A DNA stretch of 44,959 nt from Curvibacter soli (GCF_029211125.1 NZ_JARGEN010000049.1:1-44959), one strand, 5' to 3'. Shown: positions 17,096-25,912, numbered from the stretch's first letter. Numbers and translations are program-made. The notes: generated by a model not told the origin, from the letters alone.

Positions 17096-17509
17096 ATGAC
17101 CCGCTACCTGCTCGACACCAACACGGTAAGCCTCCTGATCCGGCAACACCCCGCCGTGCTGCGCCGCGTGGTCGCGACCCCGATGGCCAACCTGGCTATC
17201 TCGGCCGTGACCGAAGCAGAGTTGTTGTTCGGGCTGGCGAAACGGCCGCAGGCACAGCACCTGCACGCTGCCGTGCATGAGTTCCTGCGCCGCGTGGACG
17301 CCATACCGTGGGATAGCGCCACAGCGGCGCGCTACGGGGCTCTGCGCGCCAGCCTGGAGCGCCAGGGCCGCATGCTGGCAGCGCTGGATTTGCTGATTGC
17401 CGCGCATGCGCTGGCTTTGGGCGCCGTTCTGGTCAGCAACGACCAGGCGTTCGCCCAAGTGCCCGGCCTGGCACTGGAAGACTGGAAGACTGGACTATCT
17501 GAAAGCTGA
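17096..17509 (+). CDS. vapC: VapC-type PIN-domain ribonuclease toxin
   Basis: The 137-residue PIN-domain protein begins MTRYLLDTNTVSLLI with the first catalytic Asp, has SAVTEAELLFGLAKRP with the conserved Glu, DLLIAAHALALGAVLVSND with further acidic residues, and ends near FAQVPGLALEDW. These are the features of a VapC endoribonuclease that cuts tRNA or rRNA. The ATG's first base is the last base of the right TTGAA duplication. In the ancestor it overlapped the vapB stop; now 227 bp of mostly MITE DNA intervene, so its translation is no longer coupled to vapB. Confidence 0.92.
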   Translation: MTRYLLDTNTVSLLIRQHPAVLRRVVATPMANLAISAVTEAELLFGLAKRPQAQHLHAAVHEFLRRVDAIPWDSATAARYGALRASLERQGRMLAALDLLIAAHALALGAVLVSNDQAFAQVPGLALEDWKTGLSES

Positions 17510-17514
17510 AAGCG

Positions 17515-17961
17515 CTACAACACCCGCCGCATGGCGATATGCACAATGCCCGCTTCGTCAAACGGCTCCCCATAAGGCGCGAACCCCGCGCGGGCATAGA
17601 AACCTTCGGCATGGCGCTGCGCATGCAGGATGGCCTCGTGGTCACCGCGCTGGCGGGCGCGTTCCAGCAGTGCTTCGAGCACCATGCGCCCCAGTTTGCC
17701 GCCACGCGCCGGGCGGCAGACCGCCATCCGGCCGATGCGGGCCACGCCCGGCGCGTGGTGCAGCAGCCGCCCGGTGGCCAGCGGCTGGCCTGACGGGCCC
17801 AAGACCACGGCGTGCACCGCGCTGGCGTCGTCGGCGTCCCATTCCTCGGCGGCAGGTATGCCTTGTTCGTGTACGAAAACTTCGGTGCGCACCTGCGCAG
17901 CGGCCTGGCCGAGTTCGGCCCAGGTGCCTGTATGTATATGTATATGTAGTGTGGCTGTCAT
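17515..17961 (-). CDS. GNAT-family N-acetyltransferase
   Basis: The 148-residue protein contains RTEVFVHEQGIPAAEEWDAD, typical of the ElaA/YjcF-like GNAT branch, an acetyl-CoA-binding RIGRMAVCRPARGGKLGRMV, and HAQRHAEGFYARAGFAPYG. The substrate is unknown. I chose the ATG at 17961, seven bases from the esterase stop; the N-terminus then reads MTATLHIHIHTG, where the HIHIHT stretch comes from a TATATG microsatellite (17930-17948). It converges on vapC, their stops being a few bases apart. Confidence 0.85.
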   Translation of the reverse strand: MTATLHIHIHTGTWAELGQAAAQVRTEVFVHEQGIPAAEEWDADDASAVHAVVLGPSGQPLATGRLLHHAPGVARIGRMAVCRPARGGKLGRMVLEALLERARQRGDHEAILHAQRHAEGFYARAGFAPYGEPFDEAGIVHIAMRRVL

Positions 17962-17968
17962 CTGCAAA

Positions 17969-18955
17969 TCACTCAACGGGAGAAAAGGCGTTGCGCAGGG
18001 CGCGTGCGGCGTCGTGCTGGGCCTGGCGCGCTTCGGGAAGGGCGCGGCCCATCTTGATGAATTCATGCGTCACGCCGCGGTAGATCTCCAGATCCACCGC
18101 CACGCCGGCGGCGCGCAGCTTGTCGGCGTACTGCACGCCCTCGTCCACCAGCGGGTCGCATTCGGCCAGGCCCACCCACGCCGGGGCCACGCCGTCCACG
18201 TCGGGCGCATTGAGGGGCGCAAAACACCAGTCGTCGCGGTCGGCCTGGGTGCGCACGTATTGGCTGAAGAACCAGGTGATGGCCACCTCTTCCAGCACCA
18301 GCCCGTGGGCGTAGCGCCGGTGCGAGGGCGTGTCCTGGTGCGCCGTGGTGCCGGGGTAGATCAGCAGTTGCAGCGCCAGCGGCACGCTGGCGTCGCGGGC
18401 CAGGATGGCGCACACCGCCGCCAGCGTGCCGCCCGCGCTGTCGCCGCCCACGGCCAAGCGCGCCCGGTCGGCGCCGAGCGCGGCGGCGTGCGCGGCCAGC
18501 CAGGCCAGCGCGTCCCAGGCGTCGTCGCTCGCGGTGGGGAACTTGTATTCGGGCGCCAGCCGGTAGTCCAGCGACACCACCATGCAGCCCGCCAGCCGGG
18601 CCAGTTCGCGGCACAGCACGTCGTGCGTGGCGATGCTGCCGATGGTGAAGCCGCCGCCGTGCAGGTACAGCAGCAGCGGCAGGCCGGCCTCGGCGGTGGG
18701 CGCGTAGAGCCGCGCGGGCAGCGCGAAGCCGTCGCGCGCGGGGATGGAGAAATCTTCCACGCGCGGCAGCGCGGCGGCGGGCAGTTCCAGCACGCCCGCG
18801 CCTTTTGCGTAGGCGGCGCGCGCCTCGGCGGGCGGCAGGCTGTGCAGCGGCGGCCGGTGGGCGCGCGCCATGCGGTCGATCACGCCGCGCATCTCGGGCG
18901 TGAGGCTGGCGGGGAGCGCGTGACCTGTCTTGGTCGAATGAACGGGGTGAAGCAT
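17969..18955 (-). CDS. Alpha/beta hydrolase, HSL (hormone-sensitive lipase) family
   Basis: The 328-residue esterase has the oxyanion-hole motif HGGG at residues 99-102, the nucleophile elbow GDSAGG with Ser173, DYRLAPEYKFP between them, and a late Asp (AECDPLVDEG) and His (GVTHEFIKMG) completing the triad. This is the bacterial HSL/family IV esterase pattern, acting on short acyl esters; the natural substrate is unknown. ATG 18955 is used because the segment upstream is not family-like. It shares the strand with the GNAT gene 7 bp downstream. Confidence 0.9.
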   Translation of the reverse strand: MLHPVHSTKTGHALPASLTPEMRGVIDRMARAHRPPLHSLPPAEARAAYAKGAGVLELPAAALPRVEDFSIPARDGFALPARLYAPTAEAGLPLLLYLHGGGFTIGSIATHDVLCRELARLAGCMVVSLDYRLAPEYKFPTASDDAWDALAWLAAHAAALGADRARLAVGGDSAGGTLAAVCAILARDASVPLALQLLIYPGTTAHQDTPSHRRYAHGLVLEEVAITWFFSQYVRTQADRDDWCFAPLNAPDVDGVAPAWVGLAECDPLVDEGVQYADKLRAAGVAVDLEIYRGVTHEFIKMGRALPEARQAQHDAARALRNAFSPVE

Positions 18956-19115
18956 TCCCCCGAGCTTATGGGAAACGGGCGCTCTACCGGCAGTGCCCCC
19001 TGTGCAATTCCTGGCAGCGCGCACGGCCCGCAAGGCATGGGCGCGCGTCGCGGCGGCGATGAGGGTTTGAACAGGTCGAATAGAATCTATCCATATCCAT
19101 GCTAATATCCCCTAG

Positions 19116-19742
19116 ATGGAGAGATTGGTAGGCATAGGCGAAGCCGCACAAGCACTTGGCGTGTCGATCACGACACTGCGGCGCTGGGAAGCGGCTGGGC
19201 GGCTGAGTGCGGAGCACACGGCTGGCGGTCATCGTCGCTACGATCTGGCGAAGCTCCGCCCGGAGATGTTTCGCGCAGAAGACGAGGCGAGGCGTCGCAC
19301 CATCGCCTACGCCCGTGTGTCCAGTCACGACCAGAAAGACGATCTGGAACGGCAGAAGCAGGTACTGGAACTCTACTGCGCCCGCCAGGGCTGGACGTTC
19401 GAAGTCATCGCCGACCTGGGCAGCGGCATGAACTATCACAAGAAGGGCCTCAAGCGGCTGCTCGATGCCATCATCGACGGCGAGATCGGGCGGCTGGTCA
19501 TCACGCACAAGGATCGGCTGCTGCGCTTTGGCGCGGAACTCGTCTTTGCCGTCTGCGAGGCCAAGGGCGTGGAGGTGGTGATTCTCAACCAGGGCGATGA
19601 TTCGACCTTCGAGGAAGACCTCGCCAAGGACGTGCTGGAGATCATCACGGTGTTCAGTGCCAGGCTGTACGGCAGCCGTTCGCGCAAGAACCAGAAGCTG
19701 CTCGATGGCGTTCGGACCGCCGTGGAGAATGCTGCATGCTGA
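19116..19742 (+). mobile_element. tnpA: IS607-family serine recombinase TnpA
   Basis: This 208-residue protein has an N-terminal MerR-type helix-turn-helix (GIGEAAQALGVSITTLRRWE and GGHRRYDLAKL) and a small serine-recombinase catalytic domain. The domain holds TIAYARVSSHDQKDDLERQ with the nucleophile at S69, VITHKDRLLRFG, and a C-terminal SRLYGSR-type segment. IS607 transposes through a circular intermediate and joins at a GG dinucleotide. The gene overlaps tnpB by 7 bp. Ends of the element are not defined by inverted repeats, as expected. Confidence 0.93.
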
Positions 19743-20938
19743 TTGCCCACAAGATCGCGCTTGACCCGAACAACGTGCAGACCACTTACTTTGCCCGCGC
19801 CGCTGGCACCGCCCGCTTTGCCTATAACTGGGCGCTGACCGAGTGGAAACGGCAGTACGAGGCGTGGAAAGCGGACAACAGCCAGCCCAAGCCATCGCAA
19901 GCGGCGCTGCGCCGCCAATTGAACGCGCTCAAGCGCGAGCAATTCCCGTGGATGCTGGAAGTCACGAAGAACGCGCCGCAGATGGCGATCATCCAGTTGG
20001 GGCAGGCGTTCCAGAACTTCTTTGCAGGCCGCGCCAAATACCCGCAGTTGCGCAAGAAGGGCGTGCATGACCGCTTCACGCTCACCAATGACCAGTTCAG
20101 CATCGACGGCTGCCGCATACGCATCCCCCATCTGGGATGGGTGCGTATGCGCGAGTCGTTGCGTTTCGCGGGCAAGATCTTGTCGGCCACTGTCTCCCGT
20201 GTGGCCGATAGGTGGTTTGTCAGCATTGACGTGGATACCCAGGATGATTCACACCTGCCCAAAGCCGAAAACCAAGGCGCGGTGGGCGTGGATTTGGGTG
20301 TCTCGGCACTGGCGACGCTCTCGACGGGAGAAACCATCGACGGCCCGAAGCCGCACAAGGCGCTGCTGGCCCGCCTGCAACGGCTCTCGCGCAGTCTGAG
20401 CCGCAAGCAAAAAGGATCGTCCAACCGCAAGAAGGCCAAAGGCAAGCTGGCCAAGCTGCATGCCCGCATCGCCAACATCCGGCAGGACGCGCTGCACCAG
20501 CTCACGATCGATCTGACGCGGCGCTTTCACACCATCGGCATCGAAGACCTGAACGTGCGCGGCATGGTGCGTAACCGCCATCTGGCGCGCTCCATCGCCG
20601 ACATGGGCTTTTTCGAGTTCCGAAGGCAGATGGAATACAAGGCGGCGATGCGCGGCGGCCAGGTGGTGGTGGCGGCTCGCTTCTACCCGAGCAGCAAAAC
20701 GTGTTCGGGCTGCGGGCACAGGCTCGAAACCCTGTCACTGGCCGTGCGCGAATGGACGTGCCCCGCCTGCGCAACGCACCACGACCGGGATGTGAATGCG
20801 GCGGTCAACTTGAAGAACATGGCGGTGAGTTCCACCGCGTCAGCCTGTGGAGAGGATGGCGCTGGCCGCGCTCGCAAGAGCGCGGTGAAACCAACCTCAG
20901 TGAAGCAGGAAGCAAGCAGCATATTTAGTCAGAAATGA
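19736..20938 (+). mobile_element. tnpB: TnpB-type RNA-guided nuclease of the IS607 element
   Basis: The 400-residue protein has the OrfB layout: N-terminal helix-turn-helix (FAYNWALTEWKRQYEAW), a beta-barrel region, a RuvC-like domain and a zinc ribbon. The RuvC residues D186 (GVDLGVSAL), E270 (IGIEDLNVRGM) and D352 (RDVNAAVNLK) are all present, as are zinc cysteines at 323, 326, 342 and 345. The C-terminus ends in the common KPTSVKQE pattern, where coding DNA doubles as guide-RNA scaffold. The frame is complete, so the nuclease may be active in element maintenance. Confidence 0.94.
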
Positions 20939-20941
20939 CTA
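20840..20941 (+). ncRNA. Candidate omega-RNA 3' scaffold of TnpB
   Basis: The 3' end of tnpB contains two perfect hairpins: CCGCGCTC-GCAA-GAGCGCGG (20866-20885) and TAGTCA-GAAA-TGACTA (20926-20941), the second spanning the tnpB stop codon and followed at once by GG. Omega-RNAs of TnpB systems overlap the tnpB 3' end and use the sequence after the element's right end as guide. If the right end is at this GG, the guide would begin around 20942-20944. The 5' limit is arbitrary. Confidence 0.5.
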
Positions 20942-21048
20942 GGTTTGCATAGGTATTGCGGAACGGTTTGCTTCATTCCCATGGCCTTGCCCGCCCTGTA
21001 GAGTTTTGTCCTGTTCCATCCCATTCCCCGCATTTGGCACGGCACCCC

Positions 21049-22185
21049 ATGGCTCTCATCTACTACATCACCCAGGTCCAGTTCGATTTTGGCGCCGTCC
21101 GGCTGCTGCGGCAGGAATGCGAGCGCGTGGGCATCGCGCGCCCACTGGTCGTCACCGACCCCGGCGTCAAGGCCGCGGGGGTTTTGCAAAAAGCACTGGA
21201 CGCCCTGCCCGGTCTGCCCGTGGCGGTGTTCGACCAGACGCCGTCCAACCCCACCGAAGCCGCCGTGCGCGCCGCCGTGGCGGTGTACAAGTCGAATGGC
21301 TGCGACGGCCTGATCGCCGTGGGCGGCGGCAGCGCCATCGACTGCGCCAAGGGCATCGCCATCGCCGCCACGCACGAAGGACCGCTGAAAACCTACGCCA
21401 CCATCGAGGGCGGTTCGCCGCGCATCACGGAGCGCGTGGCGCCGATCATCGCCGTGCCCACCACCAGCGGCACCGGCAGCGAGGTGGCGCGCGGCGCCAT
21501 CATCATCGTGGACGACCACCGCAAGCTCGGCTTCCATTCGTGGCACCTGGTGCCCAGGGCGGCGATCTGCGATCCGGAGCTGACGCTGGGCCTGCCGCCG
21601 CTCTTGACCGCCGCCACGGGCATGGACGCGATCGCCCACTGCATGGAGACCTTCATGGCCCCGCCCTTCAACCCGCCCGCCGATGGCATCGCGCTCGACG
21701 GGCTGGAGCGCGCCTGGGGCCACATCGAGCGCGCCACCCAGGACGGCGGTGACCGCGAGGCGCGGCTGAACCTCATGAGCGCCAGCATGCAGGGCGCGAT
21801 GGCGTTCCAGAAAGGGCTGGGCTGCGTCCACAGCCTGAGCCACAGCCTGGGCGGCGTGAACCCGCGCCTGCACCACGGCACGCTCAACGCGCTGTTCCTG
21901 CCCGCCGTCATCGCCTTCAACGCCGAGGCTGAATCAGTGCGCAAGCAACAGTGCCTGCGGCGCATGGCGCAGGCGATGCACGTGGACACGGCGGGCGACA
22001 TCGGCGAGGCCATCCGCGACATGAACGCGCGGCTCGGCCTGCCCAAGGGCCTGGCCGCGCTCGGCGTGACGCCCGCCCTGTTCGAGCAGGTGATCGACGG
22101 CGCCATGGCCGACCACTGCCACAAGACCAACCCGCGCACCGCCTCGCGCGAGGACTACCTGGCGATGCTCGAAGCGTCGCTGTAG
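21049..22185 (+). CDS. Iron-containing alcohol dehydrogenase
   Basis: The 378-residue protein belongs to the Fe-ADH superfamily: IAVGGGSAIDCAKGIAI binds NAD(P), PTTSGTGSEVARGAIIIVD follows, and the metal ligands are expected in DPELTLGLPPLLTAATGMDA and HSLSHSLGGVNPRLHHGTLN. Members oxidise or reduce alcohols, aldehydes or maleylacetate; the tail of the sequence does not let me choose. ATG 21049 begins MALIYYITQVQFDFG, as in group III relatives. It stands alone, between the IS607 element and an HDOD gene. Confidence 0.9.
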   Translation: MALIYYITQVQFDFGAVRLLRQECERVGIARPLVVTDPGVKAAGVLQKALDALPGLPVAVFDQTPSNPTEAAVRAAVAVYKSNGCDGLIAVGGGSAIDCAKGIAIAATHEGPLKTYATIEGGSPRITERVAPIIAVPTTSGTGSEVARGAIIIVDDHRKLGFHSWHLVPRAAICDPELTLGLPPLLTAATGMDAIAHCMETFMAPPFNPPADGIALDGLERAWGHIERATQDGGDREARLNLMSASMQGAMAFQKGLGCVHSLSHSLGGVNPRLHHGTLNALFLPAVIAFNAEAESVRKQQCLRRMAQAMHVDTAGDIGEAIRDMNARLGLPKGLAALGVTPALFEQVIDGAMADHCHKTNPRTASREDYLAMLEASL

Positions 22186-22195
22186 ATTCCAAACA

Positions 22196-22247
22196 AAATA
22201 GGCCCGCAGCGCTTGATCTGCCTGCGGTGGCAGCTATCAAAAAAGAA
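22196..22247 (-). repeat. Short interspersed repeat, after the Fe-ADH gene
   Basis: Reverse-oriented copy: TTTTTTGATAGCTGCCACCG, CAGGCAGATCAAGCGCTG and CGGGCCTATTTTG. It lies between the convergent stops of the alcohol dehydrogenase and HDOD genes, where its imperfect dyad could act as a bidirectional transcription end. Confidence 0.75.
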
Positions 22248-22258
22248 GCGCTGTCTGG

Positions 22259-23089
22259 CTATGCGAACTGGCTCGCCTCCTGGCCCGAAGTCCAGTCGAT
22301 CGGTTCCTGCTGCAGCACCATGTCAATGTCGAGCGTGAGCGCCAGGCCCACCACGTCGGGGAAGGTGACGGCCATTTCCTTTTCGTCGAGCCGCGCCTCG
22401 CGTGCGCGGGCGCGCCAGGTGGCCAGGTGCACCACGCCGGCCAGCGGCTCGTAGGCGTCTTCCTCGAACGGCGCAGTCTGGTATTCCAGCGCGTCCACGA
22501 TGGACTCGGGGAACTGCCATTCGCGCGCGAACCCCGCACTCACCTGCGCGTAGCAGTAGCCGAACGCGCGCTGCTCGGCCTTGGCGCGGCGCAGGTCCAG
22601 CGGGGGCATGGCCTCGTTGAGCTGCACCATCTCGGCATGCATGCCCAGGTGCATCACCAGTTCGCCCACGGCATGCAGCAAGCCGGTGGTGAAGGCGGCG
22701 TTCTGGTTGAGCTTGACGATGCCCGCGAGCAGGCGCGAGAGCTTGGCCACGTCGAGGCTGTAGCGCCAGAACTGCTGCATGTTCATGCCCGGCACCGACT
22801 TGAACGTGGTGCCCAGCGCCGCGCCCGCCACCAGCGAGCGCACATGCTCCATGCCCAGGATGGCCAGCGCCTCCGACACGCCGCCGATGCGGCGCGCGAG
22901 CTGGAAGTACGCCGAATTGGCCAACTGCAGCATGCGCGCCGTCAGTGCCGGATCGGTACTGACGAGCTGGCCCACGCGCCGCAGGTCGGGCTCGTCGCGG
23001 TCCAGCTCGGTCAGCAGCAGCGCGACCACACGCGGGATGCTGGGCAAGGCGGTGCGCGATGCCAGCAACTCGTTCAACTCCATGGCCAT
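22259..23089 (-). CDS. HDOD-domain protein
   Basis: The 276-residue protein has the HDOD domain: LPSIPRVVALLLTELDRDEP, LVSTDPALTARMLQLANSAYF, GVSEALAILGMEHVRSLVAG, and LLHAVGELVMHLG, where a canonical HD domain would have metal ligands. HDOD proteins lack the full HD catalytic set and act in signal relay. No additional output domain is fused. The ATG at 23089 is preceded by a purine-rich leader. Confidence 0.88.
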   Translation of the reverse strand: MAMELNELLASRTALPSIPRVVALLLTELDRDEPDLRRVGQLVSTDPALTARMLQLANSAYFQLARRIGGVSEALAILGMEHVRSLVAGAALGTTFKSVPGMNMQQFWRYSLDVAKLSRLLAGIVKLNQNAAFTTGLLHAVGELVMHLGMHAEMVQLNEAMPPLDLRRAKAEQRAFGYCYAQVSAGFAREWQFPESIVDALEYQTAPFEEDAYEPLAGVVHLATWRARAREARLDEKEMAVTFPDVVGLALTLDIDMVLQQEPIDWTSGQEASQFA

Positions 23090-23131
23090 GGGGCGGCGGT
23101 TCCTGGGTGGGTAGAGGGGGCGGAGGAAGGA

Positions 23132-23359
23132 TTATGCGGCCAGCCGCCGCGGCGTCAACGCGCTCGGCCCACCGGGCAGCCGGGCGAAGACCGATGCCAG
23201 CGCAGTGCAAGGCAGATAAAGCGCAAGGCGCCATCGGACAGCGAATAGTCCTGCCTGGAGCAGTTTGGGGTGGCCATCGGGGAGATCGCCTGATTCCAGT
23301 TCGGCACTCTCGATGGATTTGAAGCCTTCGACTTTTATCTTGCGCAAGGTCTTTACCAT
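23132..23359 (-). pseudogene. 5' stub of an AAA/SMC-like ATPase gene
   Basis: From an ATG at 23359 the first ~27 residues (MVKTLRKIKVEGFKSIES, then AELESGDLP) are the typical start of RecF/SMC-like AAA ATPases, where a P-loop should follow within a few residues. Instead the frame becomes unrelated sequence and stops at 23132, so only the first segment is original. It lies between tex and the HDOD gene. Confidence 0.55.
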
Positions 23360-23422
23360 GCCTCACCGTCTGGCCGGGGCGGGCTTTGACGGCGGGAATG
23401 CATTCTTCTTGCCAAGTCGTGG

Positions 23423-25798
23423 CTACTTACGCAAACCCTGCAGCTTGGCGAACGCATCCGCCATCGCGCTGCCGCCCACGGCCGGCCCGCCCCCCTGCCA
23501 GCGCCCGGCGCCCCGCCCTGCCCCTTCGAAGCGATTGTCGCGCGGGCCGTCCCTGCGCGCGGGTGCGGCGTCGAGCTTCATCGTCAGGCCGATGCGGCCC
23601 CGGCCCACGTCCACTTCCATCACCTTCACCTTGACGATATCGCCGGTCTTCACCACCTCGCGGGCGTCGTTGACAAACTTGTGGCTCAACTGGCTCACGT
23701 GCACCAGCCCGTCCTGGTGCACGCCCAGGTCCACGAAAGCGCCGAACTGGGCCACGTTGCTGACCGTGCCTTCGAGCACCATGCCTTCCTTGAGGTCCTT
23801 GATGTCTTCCACGCCCTCGTTGAAGCGCGCCACCTTGAAGTCCGGGCGCGGGTCGCGACCCGGCTTTTCCAGCTCGCAGAGGATGTCCCTCACGGTGATG
23901 ACGCCGAACTTCCCGTCCGCGAACAGCTCGGGCTTGAGCGTCTTGAGCATCTCGGCGCGGCCCATCAGCTCGGCCACGGGCCGGCCCGTCTGTTCGATGA
24001 TGCGCTCCACCACCGGGTAGGTCTCGGGGTGCACGCCGGTCATGTCCAGCGGGTTGGCGCCGCCGCGGATGCGCAGGAAGCCTGCGCTCTGCTCGAAGGT
24101 CTTGGCGCCCAGGCCGGTGACCTTCAACAAATCCTGCCGGCTGGCGAAGGCGCCGTTGGCCTCGCGCCAGCGCACCACGGCCTTGGCCACGCTGCCGGAG
24201 AGCCCCGACACGCGACTGAGCAGCGGCGCGCTGGCGGTGTTCAGGTCCACGCCCACGGCGTTCACGCAGTCTTCCACCACGGCGTCGAGCGTGCGCGCCA
24301 GCTCGCCCTGGTTCACGTCGTGCTGGTATTGGCCCACGCCGATGCTCTTGGGGTCGATCTTCACCAGCTCGGCCAGCGGGTCTTGCAGGCGGCGGGCGAT
24401 GCTGGTGGCCCCGCGCAGGCTCACGTCCACGTCGGGCATTTCCTGGCTGGCATATTCGCTGGCGCTGTAGACCGAGGCTCCGGCCTCGCTCACCACTATC
24501 TTTTCGATAGCTGCCACCGCAGTATTTATGGGCGCTGCGGCCTGTTTTCCCAATAACTTGATGAGGTCGGCGGCCAGCTTGTCCGTCTCCCGGCTGGCGG
24601 TGCCGTTGCCGATGGCGATCAGGTTCACGCCGTGCTTCATGCACAGCCGGCCCAGCGTGGCGAGGGCGCCGTCCCAGTCGCGGCGCGGCTCGTGCGGATA
24701 GACGGTGGCGGTTTCCACCAGCTTGCCCGTGCTGTCCACCACGGCCACCTTGACGCCGGTGCGGATGCCCGGGTCCAGGCCCATCACGGTGCGCGCGCCC
24801 GCCGGAGCGGCCAGCAGCAGGTCGCGCAGGTTGTCGGCGAAGACCTTGATGGCCACCTTCTCGGCCTCCTCGCGCAGGCGGGCGAACAGGTCGCGCTCGG
24901 TACTCATGCTGAGTTTGACGCGCCAGGTCCACGCCACGCACTTGCGGATCAGGTCGTCCGCCGGGCGGCCCGCGTGGCTCCAGCCCAGGTGCAGGGCGAT
25001 CTTGCCTTCCGCGATGCTGGGCTTGCCGGGTTCGGGTTCGACAGGAAGCACCAGCCTGGCCTCCAGGATCTCCAGCGCCCGGCCCCGGAACACCGCCAGG
25101 GCACGGTGCGACGGCACGCGGCCTATCGGCTCGTCGTAGTCGAAATAGTCGCGGAACTTGGCCACCTCGGGGGCGTTTTCATCCTTGCCGTCCACCCTCC
25201 TGGATGCCAGCAGGCCCTCGACCCAGAGCCATTCGCGCAGGGACTGCACCAGCGCGGCGTCCTCGGCCCAGCGTTCGCTCAGGATGTCGCGCACCCCGTC
25301 GAGCACCGCCGGCACGGTGGAGAAATCAGCGCCGGGCCTGCCGTCGTCGAGCACCTCGGGCGGGCGCAGGAAGGCCCGGGCCTCGACGGCCGGGTCGAGC
25401 GTGGGATCGGCGAACAGCCTGTCGGCCAGCGGCTCGATGCCGGCTTCGCGCGCGATCTGGCCCTTGGTGCGGCGCTTCTGCTTGAACGGCAGGTACAGGT
25501 CTTCCAGCTCCTGCTTGGTCGGTGCGGCGGCTATCTGCGCGCGCAGCGCGTCGGTCAGCTTGCCCTGCTCGTCGATGCTCTTGAGCACGGTGGCGCGGCG
25601 GTCTTCCAGTTCGCGCAGGTAGGACAGCCGCGCCTCCAGTTCGCGCAGCTCGATGTCGTCTAGCCCGCCCGTGGCCTCCTTGCGGTAGCGCGCGATGAAG
25701 GGCACCGTGGCGCCGCCGTCGAGCAGATCCACGGCGGCCTGCACCTGGTGCGCGGCAACACGGATTTCAGCGGCGATCTGGGCGATGATTTTCTGCAT
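23423..25798 (-). CDS. tex: Tex, RNA-binding transcription accessory protein
   Basis: Tex (791 residues with this start) binds nucleic acid and is needed for normal expression in several pathogens. Order: N-terminal helical region (FIARYRKEATGGLDDIELRE), YqgF domain (MGLDPGIRTGVKVAVVDSTG), conserved VSEAGASVYSASEYASQEMP, IDPKSIGVGQYQHDV, helix-hairpin-helix repeats (RVSGLSGSVAKAVV), and a C-terminal S1 domain (GAFVDLGVHQDGLVHVSQLS). ATG 25798 begins MQKIIAQIAAEI as expected; the 42 upstream codons come from a repeat. About 14 codons near residues 416-434 derive from an in-frame short repeat, an insertion relative to typical Tex. Confidence 0.95.
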   Translation of the reverse strand: MQKIIAQIAAEIRVAAHQVQAAVDLLDGGATVPFIARYRKEATGGLDDIELRELEARLSYLRELEDRRATVLKSIDEQGKLTDALRAQIAAAPTKQELEDLYLPFKQKRRTKGQIAREAGIEPLADRLFADPTLDPAVEARAFLRPPEVLDDGRPGADFSTVPAVLDGVRDILSERWAEDAALVQSLREWLWVEGLLASRRVDGKDENAPEVAKFRDYFDYDEPIGRVPSHRALAVFRGRALEILEARLVLPVEPEPGKPSIAEGKIALHLGWSHAGRPADDLIRKCVAWTWRVKLSMSTERDLFARLREEAEKVAIKVFADNLRDLLLAAPAGARTVMGLDPGIRTGVKVAVVDSTGKLVETATVYPHEPRRDWDGALATLGRLCMKHGVNLIAIGNGTASRETDKLAADLIKLLGKQAAAPINTAVAAIEKIVVSEAGASVYSASEYASQEMPDVDVSLRGATSIARRLQDPLAELVKIDPKSIGVGQYQHDVNQGELARTLDAVVEDCVNAVGVDLNTASAPLLSRVSGLSGSVAKAVVRWREANGAFASRQDLLKVTGLGAKTFEQSAGFLRIRGGANPLDMTGVHPETYPVVERIIEQTGRPVAELMGRAEMLKTLKPELFADGKFGVITVRDILCELEKPGRDPRPDFKVARFNEGVEDIKDLKEGMVLEGTVSNVAQFGAFVDLGVHQDGLVHVSQLSHKFVNDAREVVKTGDIVKVKVMEVDVGRGRIGLTMKLDAAPARRDGPRDNRFEGAGRGAGRWQGGGPAVGGSAMADAFAKLQGLRK
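24496..24550 (-). repeat. Short interspersed repeat inserted in frame in tex
   Basis: Within tex the plus strand reads CTATCTTTTCGATAGCTGCC, ACCGCAG, then GGGCGCTGCGGCCTGTTTT, the same order of blocks as the intergenic repeat. It encodes AAAPINTAVAAIEK between the GKQ and IVVSEAGASVY segments of the YqgF-adjacent region. Confidence 0.75.
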
Positions 25799-25858
25799 GT
25801 CGGGCAAGATGAAACGGAAAGCGGGCGAGTGTGCCACAGGCGGCGCGGGCGCTTGGGA

Positions 25859-25912
25859 TACTATGTTTTTGATAGCTGTCAGCGCAGATATATCAAGCGC
25901 TGGAGGCACATA
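25859..25912 (+). repeat. Short interspersed repeat upstream of tex
   Basis: ACTATGTTTTTGATAGCTGT, CAGCGCAG, then TCAAGCGCTGGAGGCACATA: a good copy of the family in the tex leader, about 60 bp before the start codon. Confidence 0.8.

Noticed and set aside
24632-25663. 343-codon plus-strand frame opposite tex
   Set aside because: Shadow of tex; composition biased and no recognisable domain.
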